A stretch of DNA of 64,000 nt from Craterostigma plantagineum (Eukaryota; Streptophyta; Magnoliopsida; Lamiales; Linderniaceae). Below are positions 50,784 to 61,645 of this stretch, one piece after another. Numbering within the stretch: the first letter of the stretch is position 1; each line of letters opens with the position of its first letter. Made by a program: the position numbers and the translations under genes. The DNA lies in NCBI GenBank assembly GCA_027422505.1, contig JAPQWV010000493.1, positions 248,001 through 312,000 on the forward strand, given 5' to 3'. The notes beneath the pieces were generated by a model, which made no database searches, was not told where the DNA came from, and saw only the letters and a program-made list of their open reading frames with translations.

Positions 50784-51817
50784 GTAAAGGAGCTTTTCTT
50801 TTTTTTTTCCAACGATAACTAGCTTTTCATTCCACAAAATAGAACAATGGCTAAACAGCCAACAGAGCCCCTCTGGTTACAACCGACATCCAGAAGGGAA
50901 AACGCCTCCAAAGGAGGAGAAAATCTCCATAAAGGAGAGAAAACTCGGCGAGAAGATCGAACCAAAATGGAACGAAAATTCTCCCGAGACCAACAAAGAA
51001 CTCAAACACACCAAGACATAGAAAATTAAGGATTGAGAAAATCAATACTCAAAACCAAGCACTATCTGAACTAAAACTCCATGAATAATATGGCTAGTAA
51101 TTCAGATCTACTTAGAAATCATATTTGTCAATTTTCCACCCAAATCTTCGAATGTTTTGGTGACAAACCCCCATAAAGAGGGACTCAGTGACAAAACCCC
51201 CATAAAGAGGGACTCGAAGCTCCATAACGGAGACAACTAACTGACCAACAGGGAGACCACTACGAACAAACTAAAATACTACCATATCTAACAAACAAAA
51301 CACGCAATCAAATAAAGAGTTGCTCAGCCGAAAGCTGAAAAGGGCGCTACCCAAGTCTCAGATCTGCCCGAAGAGGTCGTCGCTGCCGCCGGCTTCGTCC
51401 CTCTTAAGGGAATCGTCGACGCCTTCTGATTCTTTGAGGAAGTCGGCTGGTCTTTCTCGAACTGTTCATCTTAGAGCTTCCTCTCGCTGGTAGCCTGGCG
51501 CTGGAACTATTGGAGCGTGAAGCCGTGCGTCGAGGTGGAGGATGCAGGGCGGGCGGAGCCTGAAGTAGGCAGACGGTGATGTCAGGCAAGTAACGGCCGA
51601 GCAAATTTTTTTTTTTTTTTTTTTTTTTAAAGAAAAGTTGAAAAGACAGAAAGAAGAAAACACAAGCTCCCCCACCTCCAATAATGGAGGGTGGGGAGTG
51701 GGGAGAAAGGGAGGAGGCGGTTTTGTGGAAGGAGAGGGAGGGGCGGCGGTGGGATTCAAAGTAGGGTTTTTTTCTATCAGAAAGTTTCAATTTTTGTATC
51801 TTGTAAAGGAGCTTTTC
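50784..51817 (-). mobile_element. Poly(A)-tailed retroposon with 16-bp target duplication
   Basis: TGTAAAGGAGCTTTTC occurs at 50784-50799 and again at 51802-51817; the sequence between is absent from unit A (where GGAGCTTTTCAGC is uninterrupted near 46948). The left end is a T-run, so the element is a minus-strand retroposon with a poly(A) tail, preceded by AATGAAAAG as a possible polyadenylation signal. About 1.0 kb. Internal features are a 23-nt T-run (51606-51628) and a 28-bp tandem repeat (about 51164-51217). No long ORF: a 5'-truncated LINE or a processed transcript. Confidence 0.8.
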
Positions 51818-51878
51818 GGACAGCACAAAAAATGGGGCATTGCATTGAAGTGAAGAAGAAGCCTCACTTAGTGAATAT

Positions 51879-51910
51879 GGATATTCACAGCATGTCTACG
51901 AAGCATATGC
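51879..51910 (+). promoter_or_regulatory. Two P1BS sites upstream of MIR399-B
   Basis: GGATATTC at 51879-51886 and GCATATGC at 51903-51910 both match GNATATNC, the binding site of the phosphate-starvation regulator PHR1. They lie about 70-95 bp upstream of a TATA-like CTATTTATATAC (about 51972-51983) and 140-170 bp upstream of the MIR399-B hairpin, the expected arrangement for a phosphate-responsive MIR399 promoter. Confidence 0.65.
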
Positions 51911-52051
51911 CATTTTCTCTTAATGGTTTATTCTTCCATTTACAGCAATCCATTCACTCTTCAATACGTCGCTCTATTTATATACATTGTGTTGTAGTGT
52001 ACGACCAAAAGCTTAGCAGTTAATGAAAGAATATGATATGAGCAAGAACAA

Positions 52052-52181
52052 CCATTCACACGGCTACTCTTAATTGGCATGCAATGCATTGCACTTTGGT
52101 TTAAGGAATAACCTTATCTTTTTTTTTTTTTTTTCAGATTAAGCATACAAGCGTGCCAAAGGAGAGTTGCCCTGCGATTGG
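52052..52181 (+). ncRNA. MIR399: MIR399 precursor, copy B
   Basis: The mature sequence at 52154-52174 is identical to that of copy A. The 5' arm (CATTCACACGGCTACTCT, then TAATTGGCATGC, 52054-52084) pairs with the 3' arm. The loop contains a T18 run near 52121-52136 not present in copy A, which has a shorter T run. Flanks are homologous to copy A on both sides (for example AAGCATACAAGCG before the mature sequence). Predicted role as for copy A; upstream P1BS sites make this the copy more likely to be phosphate-responsive. Confidence 0.87.
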
Positions 52182-53316
52182 TTTGGCTTATAAAATTACA
52201 TTTATAGTTCTCAAGGGACATGAGAAAGATCTCTAAGAAGAAGAAGAAGAATAGAGTAAAGGTACTATTCTTAGGTATTCTCTCACTTCGACTAAGTTCA
52301 TTTGAAGCAAAACTTGGCTTCCAAAAGACCTCATAAGTACAAGATGAAACGAAAGCCATGAGATTTGAAATTTGTAATCTCTACCGCTCGTAAAAGTGTT
52401 GGATTAATTAAATTTTGTAAATTTAATTGGCGATCAAAACAAGAAATTGGTATAAGCGATCATGATAGATTTAGCCAAGTATGTTCCGTAGCAATTACAA
52501 GATTTGGTGATAAGATGATCTAACAGTGTAAGAAGGCGAAGGCTGGCTGATCATTTGAAAATGACCAATAAACAAATTCTTTTTTTTTTTTTTCAATACC
52601 AATAAACAAATTCAAAGAAGAGGATTTCTTCTTCCCAGGACTAAACGCTCTGAAATAATTTGAAAAATAACAATGATAAAATAATATATAGGATATTGAC
52701 ACAGTCAATTTTTGTAATTAAATGAACGATGGCGACCTTGCAGTTTCATTGTCATTCATTTTCTCATAATTCAGTTTTTTATATTTTTGTTATGTGATAT
52801 AGACATGTAAAACCGCACGCGGTTGCTTTTGCTTGTGGACTAACATCATTTGACTCATCACTATTACAAAAATCTCTAATTACTCAATTCTCTAATTAAA
52901 CAATATTACCTTTTCAATTAGCTTTTGACTTTTCTTCACTTTTTTATCTTTACCTTAGCCTTTTTCCCTCGGAGCGGAATTGGTGGCCAATTTTCAGCCT
53001 AAAAGGCATACCAAAGGTGGACAAAGCATTTATCAAATCAAATAATTTAAATAGAATCATATGTGACGACATCTCTCCAAGTAAATGCCGCGATTTCTAA
53101 TCTAATTGAACTTAATCGAAATTTGAAAATCATATAAAGAAACATTAATCATTGGACAGTCAACTTTGTGAGACATGCGCAATCAATTAAATTCAAAGAA
53201 AAAGCAAATCTAAGAAAGGAAATCATGAAAGAGTCAATTAAACTGCCCCTCAAATAATGACTTCTCATGGCCCCATTCACAACGAACTGTTCATACTTGA
53301 GTTCAGTTCAGACCAG

Positions 53317-53360
<44 letters not shown>

Positions 53361-53516
53361 AAAAAAAAGCAGGCTCTGTCTTAAGAAGTAAGCAATCGTC
53401 ACTTTAGCCTATAAACAAACACAACACAACAAAAACGAAGCATCAGCCGATCATCGAACACAATTTTTTTTAAAAAAAGAAAAAGGGAAAAGAAAAAGAG
53501 AAATACCGTGGATGAT
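52182..53516. other. Spacer with AT microsatellite; promoter of the MOCOS-like gene
   Basis: No gene is supported. An (AT)n microsatellite of about 38 bp lies at 53319-53357, roughly 160 bp upstream of the next start codon. Confidence 0.45.
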
Positions 53517-55184
53517 ATGAGCTCTTCATCGCCTGTTTTAAAGGAGTCACCACAAGCCTTCTTTCATGGTTGCTGTCCCAACCCAATCACCAGAATGTCC
53601 GAACCAGAACACAAACCCGCCGCCGCCGCCGCGAAGAAGCAGAGCACGTCCGCCGTTTCCCGGCGGAGCTTCGTGACGGCGACGTCGTCCTCGTTCTTCC
53701 CCAGCACTCAGTTCACCAACCACGAGTCCATCCCTTCGCTCGAAGACGCCTTTGCCCAGTTCGCAAAAGCTTACCCAAAATACTCAGATACGAACCGAAT
53801 CGATAGGATACGAGCGCTAGAGTATCCTCAGCTCACGATCTCTAACCACGTCTGCCTCGATTACGTCGGCGTGGGCTTGTTTACGCAGTCCCAGGTCGTT
53901 AGTTCGAGCCAAAACTCGTCGAAGAACTTCGTAGATTCCTCGGATTCTTCGTTTCCTCCCTACAAGAGTTCAGGCAATTTCGCATTCTTCGACGTCACCT
54001 TCACGCCCGTCGGCCTCAAGTCGCGCCTTCTAAACGGCGGGGAAAGTGGTTCAGAAATGGAGTCTTGCGTCAGAAACAAGGTTATGGATTTCTTGAACGT
54101 CTCTCAAGATGAGTACTCCATGGTTTTCACAGCTAATAGGTCATCTGCTTTCAAGCTCGTAGCAGAATCTTACCCTTTTCGAACTAACCGCAAGCTTCTA
54201 ACGGTTTACGACCACAAGAACGAAGCTACTGATGCGATGATCGACGAGTCGGTTAAAAGAGGAGCCAATGCGATGGAGGCCGAGTTCAAATGGCCCAGGC
54301 TGAGGATTCATTCTGCGAAGCTAAAGAAAATGGTCGAGGGAAAGAGCTTGCATTACAAGAACAAACAGCAAAGGGGCTTGTTTGTTCTTCCCCTACAGTC
54401 AAGAATCACAGGGGCGAGCTATTCTTACCAATGGATGACGATGGCCCAAGAAAATGGCTGGCACGTGCTCCTCGACGCTTGTGCTTTGAGCCCAAAGGAC
54501 ATGGACAGCTTCGGACTTTCGCTGTTCAGACCAGATTTCATAGTCTGCTCTTTCTACAAAGTCTTCGGCGAGAACCCAACTGGCTTCGCTTGTCTGCTGA
54601 TCAAGAAATCCATTGTACAGATCCTCGAAGACACAAAGGGTATGGGAATCGTATCTATCATTGCCCCAGGAAAGAATCTGCTCAGCGAAGATTCTTCCAT
54701 AGAGATCGAACCCATAGGTGCTGGAGAATCATCGAACAACGGTCGATTTTCGGACAACAAAGTGGAACGAATCATAATCCCAGAGTTCAGATGCTTGGAC
54801 CATGTGGACTCGCTAGGGTTGATGCTGATTAACAGCAGAGATAGGTACTTGATAAACTGGCTAATCACTGCGCTGATGAAGCTTCAGCATCCCAATAGGT
54901 TGGAGAAGTTTCCTTTGGTGACGATCTACGGCCCTAAGGTGAAGTTCGACCGTGGGCCGGCGCTGGCGTTCAACATATGCGATTGGAAGGGAGAAAGGGT
55001 AGATCCAGCCATGGTGCAGAAGCTAGCCGATCGTTGTAATATTTCACTGAGTAATGGGTATGTACAGAACGTTTGGTTCCCTGAGAAGAAGCAGGAATTG
55101 GAGGAGAAAAGGAGGTCTTTTTCGATTGCGAAGAATCAAAGTGAGGTGCCTTCGAAAAGGGGAAAGACGACGGCCGTGCAATAA
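53517..55184 (+). CDS. Molybdenum cofactor sulfurase-like PLP-dependent protein
   Basis: An intronless gene of 555 residues. I start it at the ATG at 53517 (MSSSSPVLKESPQAFFHGCC); the frame is open a few codons further but without an ATG. It resembles the N-terminal, aminotransferase-class-V half of Mo-cofactor sulfurase (ABA3) but lacks the MOSC domain. Landmarks: CLDYVGVGLFTQ, FFDVTFTPVGLKSRL, VMDFLNVSQDEYSMVFTANRSSAFKLV, DHKNEATDAM, QWMTMAQENGWHVLLDACALSPKDMDSFGLSLFRPDFIVCSFYKVFGENPTG. The Lys in SFYKVFG is the probable PLP-binding residue. A plant-specific group of unknown activity; from memory the Arabidopsis relative is annotated only as a PLP-dependent transferase. Confidence 0.88.
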   Translation: MSSSSPVLKESPQAFFHGCCPNPITRMSEPEHKPAAAAAKKQSTSAVSRRSFVTATSSSFFPSTQFTNHESIPSLEDAFAQFAKAYPKYSDTNRIDRIRALEYPQLTISNHVCLDYVGVGLFTQSQVVSSSQNSSKNFVDSSDSSFPPYKSSGNFAFFDVTFTPVGLKSRLLNGGESGSEMESCVRNKVMDFLNVSQDEYSMVFTANRSSAFKLVAESYPFRTNRKLLTVYDHKNEATDAMIDESVKRGANAMEAEFKWPRLRIHSAKLKKMVEGKSLHYKNKQQRGLFVLPLQSRITGASYSYQWMTMAQENGWHVLLDACALSPKDMDSFGLSLFRPDFIVCSFYKVFGENPTGFACLLIKKSIVQILEDTKGMGIVSIIAPGKNLLSEDSSIEIEPIGAGESSNNGRFSDNKVERIIIPEFRCLDHVDSLGLMLINSRDRYLINWLITALMKLQHPNRLEKFPLVTIYGPKVKFDRGPALAFNICDWKGERVDPAMVQKLADRCNISLSNGYVQNVWFPEKKQELEEKRRSFSIAKNQSEVPSKRGKTTAVQ

Positions 55185-57856
55185 CGGTCGTCACCGTTGC
55201 GCTGAGTTTCTTGGCTGACTTCGAAGACGTTTATAGGCTTTGGGCTTTCGTTGCTCAGTTCCTCCACGCTGATTTCGTGGAGAAGGAGAGATGGAGATAT
55301 ACGACGCTGAATGAGAAAACGATCGAAATTTGAGGAACGAAGAATTTTCTTATTCAGCTTGTTTGAAGACGACGCCGAGAATCGCCGCCGTCGTCCAATG
55401 GGCGGCCCAATTACTTGTCGGGCTTCATGGGCTAGATAGGCCCGGCCCATGTAAATTACCCAGACAAAGTTTCGTAGCTTCATCTTCTCCAAACTAGCGT
55501 CTACATTACATGTGTATTTCGAAGTTCGAATGACATGCAATATGACAGAAAACATGATCATATCGTGTAAGAAAAATGGTCATAAACCCTATTAAGCAAA
55601 AACTGAATGTCTTTATAAAATTCTCAGTGGACATTTAGTTGCAAAGTCTTTTCTTGGTTCTATGATTTGCTTTTTGATGTCACTTTCACGTTCTTTAAGC
55701 AGAATAATGTCGCACAATGAGTAATTGGACCGCCTCACATTTCCACGATAAGATTGCTATCGTAATAATAGCCATATATAGTTATTTCTAGTAATCAGCG
55801 GATTATTTTTTTCACCTGTAAAATCCTAACAAAACTACTATTAGAAAGGACCTCTACAACTAAGATTATTGCAATAAAACAAAACAAAAAAGAGAAGCAA
55901 GAGATCAGCAGAAGATTATCTGTGCTCCCCACTTACAAGAACACAACAGTTGCAATAAAACGCAAGGGACAAAAGGTAAAGCGGTCCTTTTATAAGTGGA
56001 TAAAGGAGGCATATCAAATCATTGCAAGGTGTGTGATGAAATGCTATGCTACTTAAATTATTATTATTAATATAAATATTGTGTAAGAACTTTGCTTCGT
56101 GTGTTAAGATTCTGAGTTATCTCTTCAGTTTCAACTTCAAGTGAGGTAGACAAAACCCCACCAAGCTGTTTTTTTGCATGTAAATATTGGTATTATTGGT
56201 GGTATGCCATACTGCAACCATGTTAGCTGCCTCCGACAAATTGTGTTTGATGAAATGATAATTCATTTCATTGCATGTATATATACAGAATATATAATTA
56301 ATGTAGCATGTTCACGTGGATATATAATTATATGTTGGACTAAAAACATTACATCAACGTGGTACTCCAAAGACATGAAAACCAACTCTGGGTTAGTTGA
56401 CTTCTTTCTTTTCTTTTCTTGTTTCAACTAATAATGATTATCGTGAATGATATAATTTGGTATTCGCTTAAAATTTAAGCATTTGAAGTGTGTCATATTT
56501 TAACTTTTCTTTTCTAACATTGGACGTGAAATTTCTTTGACGGGTAGTCGTGATGTACTAATACTTCCACATTTTTTCTTAATGTCCTTTCATATAATTT
56601 GTCCCTTTTAGGACACGTTATGAATATGTGTTGGTTTTTATGAAAGCAACCAAGGATCCTTCGAAGGGAGGTAAGGGAAAAATATTATCTTTTATGTAAA
56701 AACCACTTAAACTATATATAGCTAAATATAGTAACTACCCACTAAGATAATGCTTACACTAATACAACCACTAAGCCACTAAAAATATTAAAAAAATAAG
56801 GGGCCCTAATTTAGGAGAACAATCCTAAAACACATTTCTAACAATATGTACTATACACCACGAGTCCATGACCCCATGATATAATAATCTAAAAAAAATT
56901 ACAAGTAGAAAAAAAGAAAATAATTATATCAATAAAATATTGCTTTTTTTCAATTATATGCAAGCTCACGGGCTGCATTTTTTGTTTTCTTTGCTCTTTA
57001 TGACGAAGGGCAAGTTTTTCATGCATTCGTGCATGAACCAATTCTCTAATCATTTAGCGACAAGAAACAAATGGGGCTTAATGTGCCGTTATATATTTAA
57101 GCATGTTACCCTAGTTGTAACACTCAGACAAAAAAAAATGTATTTCATGAGCTTAATAATAGAATTATCTTCGAATAAATATGTGCGCAAAGAAACAAAA
57201 TTAATATCGTCAGTGAGTGATTTCATCATAATAAGTAACTATCTGATTTGATCGTCGCGAGTTTAGCACGTACAAACCCCAATTCCACGATTTCTTTATA
57301 AATGACAATACTATAATATGTACATTAAAACAATCTTCCAAAACATCGGAAATTGATAGAATGGGTAGTTTGGACTTTTGCAAAGCATATATAAAGCAAG
57401 CAAATCGCTTCTTATCCGAAAACAGATCATTGATTGATGCATACTATCGTAACCGTGAATATTTACAATTTTGGTTCATATATTTATTTCTACATCACTT
57501 CCCGATAAGTTTAATAAAATGACAAATCAGAAAACAAAAAACAAAATAAATCGAATTTAAATCTAACCAAAAGAAACGCCAAAGAAGCCATCGGGAAACG
57601 ATTACCTGTCAGCACTAACTACAACAAAGGATGGGCCCTTTTGTAGTTTCTCTTTCTTTTATTCACAGGAGTCCCTTTTGTTAAATAAAACTCCTACAAG
57701 GCCCCTTTCTGCAAATAACTCACAAATTTTCTTCCCACTATAAAGATTCCAATAGCTTCGCTCACTAATCTCGCCTACCATCGACTCCATCATCTTCTCT
57801 TACAAATTACTACATTCAAATCTTTGGTTCTTTCTACACGAACACAAACTCATGCA
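55185..57856. other. Long intergenic region; GA20ox promoter at its right end
   Basis: No gene in 2.7 kb. A TATA box, TATAAAG, lies at 57739-57745, about 112 bp before the GA 20-oxidase ATG. The rest is AT-rich with no recognised element. Confidence 0.5.
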
Positions 57857-59263
57857 ATGACTATGAATCGAATAAGTGCTTCAAGCAAACCACTCAAGAA
57901 AGAACAAGAAAAAAGGTCACTAATTTTCGACGCAAGCCTACTAAACCACCAATCAAACATACCGCCGCAGTTCGTATGGCCCGACCACGAAAAACCCGGC
58001 TCCGACCCGCCGGAGCTCAAGGTCCCGCTCATCGACCTCGGCGACTTCCTCTCCGGCGACGCCTCGGCGTCTCTACGAGCGTCGGAGCTCGTGGGCGAGG
58101 CATGTAAGAAGCATGGGTTTTTCTTGGTAGTAAACCACGGCGTGGATCAGAGCCTAATTAGGGATGCCCATCATTACATGGATCGATTCTTCGAACAACC
58201 ACTGTCCGAAAAGCAGAGAGCTCAAAGAAAGCTCGGCGAGCATTGTGGCTACGCCAGCAGCTTCACGGGGAGGTTCTCTTCGAAGCTTCCATGGAAGGAA
58301 ACCTTGTCCTTTGAGTACTCTCCTATTGAGTCGCTCATCGTCGAGGACTATTTCGGGAGGACTTTGGGCGAGGATTTCTCTTGCTTAGGGTAAGTTTGTG
58401 TATAATAATACGATAATTGTTCATTACGACATGGGAAGACGATTACAGTGCTAATCTTTTCTGTTCTTGAGAAGAAATATATTCAAAGCTACGATTTTTT
58501 TTTTTTTTTGTGTTGCAAAACAGTAAGGTGTACCAAGACTACTGCGATGCAATGAGCAACCTTTCCTTAGGGATCATGGAACTGTTAGGGATGAGCTTAG
58601 GAGTTGGCCGAAGTTATTTCAAGGAATTCTTCCAAGGGAACGAATCGATAATGAGGTTAAATTATTACCCGCCATGTCAGAAACCCGACCAAACTTTAGG
58701 TACGGGCCCTCACTGTGATCCTACGTCGCTCACTATTCTCCACCAAGACACAGTCGGCGGTCTCCAAGTGTTCGTGGACGACGAGTGGAGATCCATTAAG
58801 CCCAACTTCAATGCCTTCGTAGTCAACATTGGGGACACCTTCATGGTAAGAAATAAAAATAATTTTCAACAGTTTCAAAATCATGAGACGACTGATAATA
58901 GTTAATTATCGCCACATGCGTTTGAATCATTAATAATTAGCGTGTGTGGGCTTGTCTTTTCATGAACAATTATAGGCACTGTCTAATGGGAAGTACAGAA
59001 GCTGTTTGCACAGGGCAGTGGTGAACGACAAGAGTACGAGGAAGTCGCTGGCTTTCTTCCTATGTCCGAAGAAGGATAAAGTGGTGAGCCCACCTCATGA
59101 GTTAGTGGACGTTGAAAACCCTAGAATCTACCCAGATTTCAGATGGCTGAACTTGCTTGAGTTTACGCAGAAGCATTACAGAGCTGATATGAATACACTC
59201 AGCTTTTTCTCTAAATGGATCGTCCAACAAAAACAACAGCAGCAGCAGCAGGGAATCAGCTGA
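57857..59263 (+). CDS. GA20ox: Gibberellin 20-oxidase
   Basis: Three exons, 57857-58389, 58524-58845 and 58976-59263, giving 380 residues in frame. It has the GA 20-oxidase signatures LPWKETLSF and [21 protein letters not shown]. The iron ligands are His and Asp of GPHCDP and the His of CLHRAVVN; the 2-oxoglutarate Arg-Ser pair is in TRKSLAFF. It oxidises C20 of GA12/GA53 stepwise to GA9/GA20, the main control point of gibberellin synthesis, and is typically feedback-repressed by gibberellin. The ATG at 57857 is the first in the frame ([13 protein letters not shown]). The tail has a CAG-coded glutamine run ([10 protein letters not shown]). Confidence 0.94.
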
Positions 59264-61645
59264 TCGAATAACTCTCTTGTAATGTACGGACGATGAATAA
59301 TATTAATGGATCCCATATAATATATCATTGATCGTCCTCGTATGCTGTAGTCTTTTATTAAGGGGACTTTTACTTTTTTTTTTTTCTTTCTTTCATTTTA
59401 AGTTCACTTTATTTATATCAGAACTTTGGTCCTATGTTTTTGTACTTGCTGCCTCTGATCCTTTACTGTGGTGATAGAGTTTAAGGTTTAAGGTTAAGGA
59501 AGAGGCGATGTGTGATGATCAATAACAAACGCCAATGTAGGGTTGTATGATGAAATTATTACCTCTTGAATACGTTAAAGTGAAATATGAATGTATCTTA
59601 TCACCATGTGAGCTACTTGGTTTGGTGGTGAGCCCACTAGCTATCTATGCCTATAAAAGATATGGAAAAGACTATCTACTTTTATATTATTTTTTTTCCA
59701 TGGATGACCCGAAATGGTGACCCGTCAACGAATCACGACGACCCGGTTCGTGTATTTTATGGGTTCGAATTATTATATAAAACAGTCATGTTTCAGAAGA
59801 AGCATATATGAGAGATAGAATCCGTTTGAGGGATGGATTTTAGCTAAATTTGTTTTTATCTTCATATATATATATAATACATTTATGTATGTATATATCC
59901 GAAGTATGTGCCCTATAGAATGCCAAAGGAATACTCTCTGATTGTGGACAATTGTCCTTTAACCTTTTGCGTGTCCTTACATGATGATATAACATTCTTC
60001 CTATGATATTTTATTGCAAATACTCGTATAATAGAAACCAACAATTCTTCTTTTTCTTTTTTAAATATTAAATGTGGGGTGAGAATTCCAAAGCCCCACC
60101 CACGTAAGCTATAATCACTCGTGTCGCTGTTCTTGCTCCATGTTCGTTAGAGATAATCTACACCATTTGTATATGTGCAATGCACGGTGTTAACTATCTA
60201 ATTATTTTATATTAATAATAACTATTTATAGTTGGGTAGTGTGATCGTGAATTTGTGGGTAGCTATTCATGTTTCACTTGGTTTATAATTTATTATAATT
60301 AATTATTATCGGACACGTGGTAGCATAGGAGGCACCTTGCATAATTATATAAGATATATATTGAATAATTATTTTTCTTTTGTTTATAAATATTGATGTA
60401 GTTTTACATTCAAAAAGAAAAACCCTAATATGGATACTGTATATCACAAATAATCTCTGTAGTTTTAATTAAAATAATTTATTTTTTCAAGAACAGTCAC
60501 GTCAAATCATCCACAAGATCATAATTCTGTCGTAACTTAAATATCACAAAAGATAACATTTCGTTATCATGTGTAGGAAAATCTCGACGATGGTAAAAAC
60601 ATATTTTGCCGGATAAAAACTAATCAAAAGACGACAAAATACTGATTAATATTTGTGATACATTAATTATTAATAGTCCATTTCGTTTTATTCGGTGATA
60701 GGTTCCCAAAAGGGCCGGCTTCACGTGGCGACTTTGTTTCTTTGCCATTGGCCAATCTTGGCTCTGATGGTGCATGATATTCTGAATTTTTCATAAATTT
60801 ACATATATGTTTGTGTTATGCATATATATATATATATTTCTAATGTGTATGTAATTTGTTTGGTTGCAATGTATTAGCTGTGGCTACACGACATTTCGTA
60901 GGATTATGTCAGGATTCCACTTGTCCTAACTCTCCTCTTTTTTTCTTTTGTTTTTCCCCTCACCCTTTGACGTCAGAACAAGACAAACATATTATTATTT
61001 ATAATTTATTACTCAAATAAGTAATATTTTTTCAATTCTAACTTGTGTTGAAGTAATCGCATTGTTCCTCCGAAAAAAAAAAGTAATCGCATTGTCCTAG
61101 TGTTTATTATGCATAGATAGGTTGTTCATGATGCTTCAAGATCTACTCTCACAACGTATTGTGTATATGGACAAACTAACTAGAGTTGGATCCATAGTTG
61201 TTAATATGATAATTATCAAAGTGACAGCATGTCAACAATAGTTAACGTTTTTATTTTTTAATATGCAGAAGAAAATTAGAGAAGGGTTTTTGTTTCTTAC
61301 ACAAATTTTTTGTCTTTCCTATTGTCCGGACATATGTGCATATCTATGATATATAACAATTAAAAGAATGTGCATTGGATACGTTTATACAACTATCTAG
61401 TTAGATGAAAGGACAAAAGCATTTCGATGACATGCGTCACGTCCTCTTTTAACAGAATAGAAAGATGTCATGATAGATAAAACCCTAAATATAAAGTTTC
61501 CATTCCAATTCATCGTTTTAATTTTTCCAAGTCAGATACGAAATGGGCTGTTTGTTCGTACGAAGATATGACCCACTGGTAATAACGGGTCGGATAATTG
61601 TTGACTGTTTGGGTCCGAAAGTGAAAGCCCACATCAGAAAGAAGC
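59264..61645. other. Long intergenic region, no gene supported
   Basis: 2.4 kb, very AT-rich, with TA runs near 59865 and 60822. No ORF or known element recognised. Confidence 0.45.

Larger units (their letters stand above)
49264..52051. other. Expanded spacer between GMC copy 2 and MIR399-B
   Basis: The equivalent of 46250-47157 in unit A, lengthened to 2.8 kb by a hAT element and a retroposon (separate entries). The unique parts align with unit A, including the block with CCTCACTTAGTG at about 51862 that also occurs near 46989. Confidence 0.6.

Noticed and set aside
51404..51826. Minus-strand 140-codon ORF within the retroposon
   Set aside because: It runs through the long homopolymer and has no similarity to reverse transcriptase or any gene I know.
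53508..53516. Upstream start (GTG) for the MOCOS-like gene, and similar TTG starts for GA20ox (57824) and the BAG7 gene (26671)
   Set aside because: Plant nuclear genes start at ATG almost without exception; the first in-frame ATGs at 53517, 57857 and 26566 fit the families.
59918..59940. TGCCAAAGGAATACTCTCTG, resembling miR399
   Set aside because: Only the first eleven bases agree and no pairing 5' arm was found in the flanks.
57241..60900. CRISPR arrays, bacterial operons, or organelle insertions anywhere in the window
   Set aside because: No regularly spaced repeats, no polycistronic coding, and no chloroplast or mitochondrial genes were seen.
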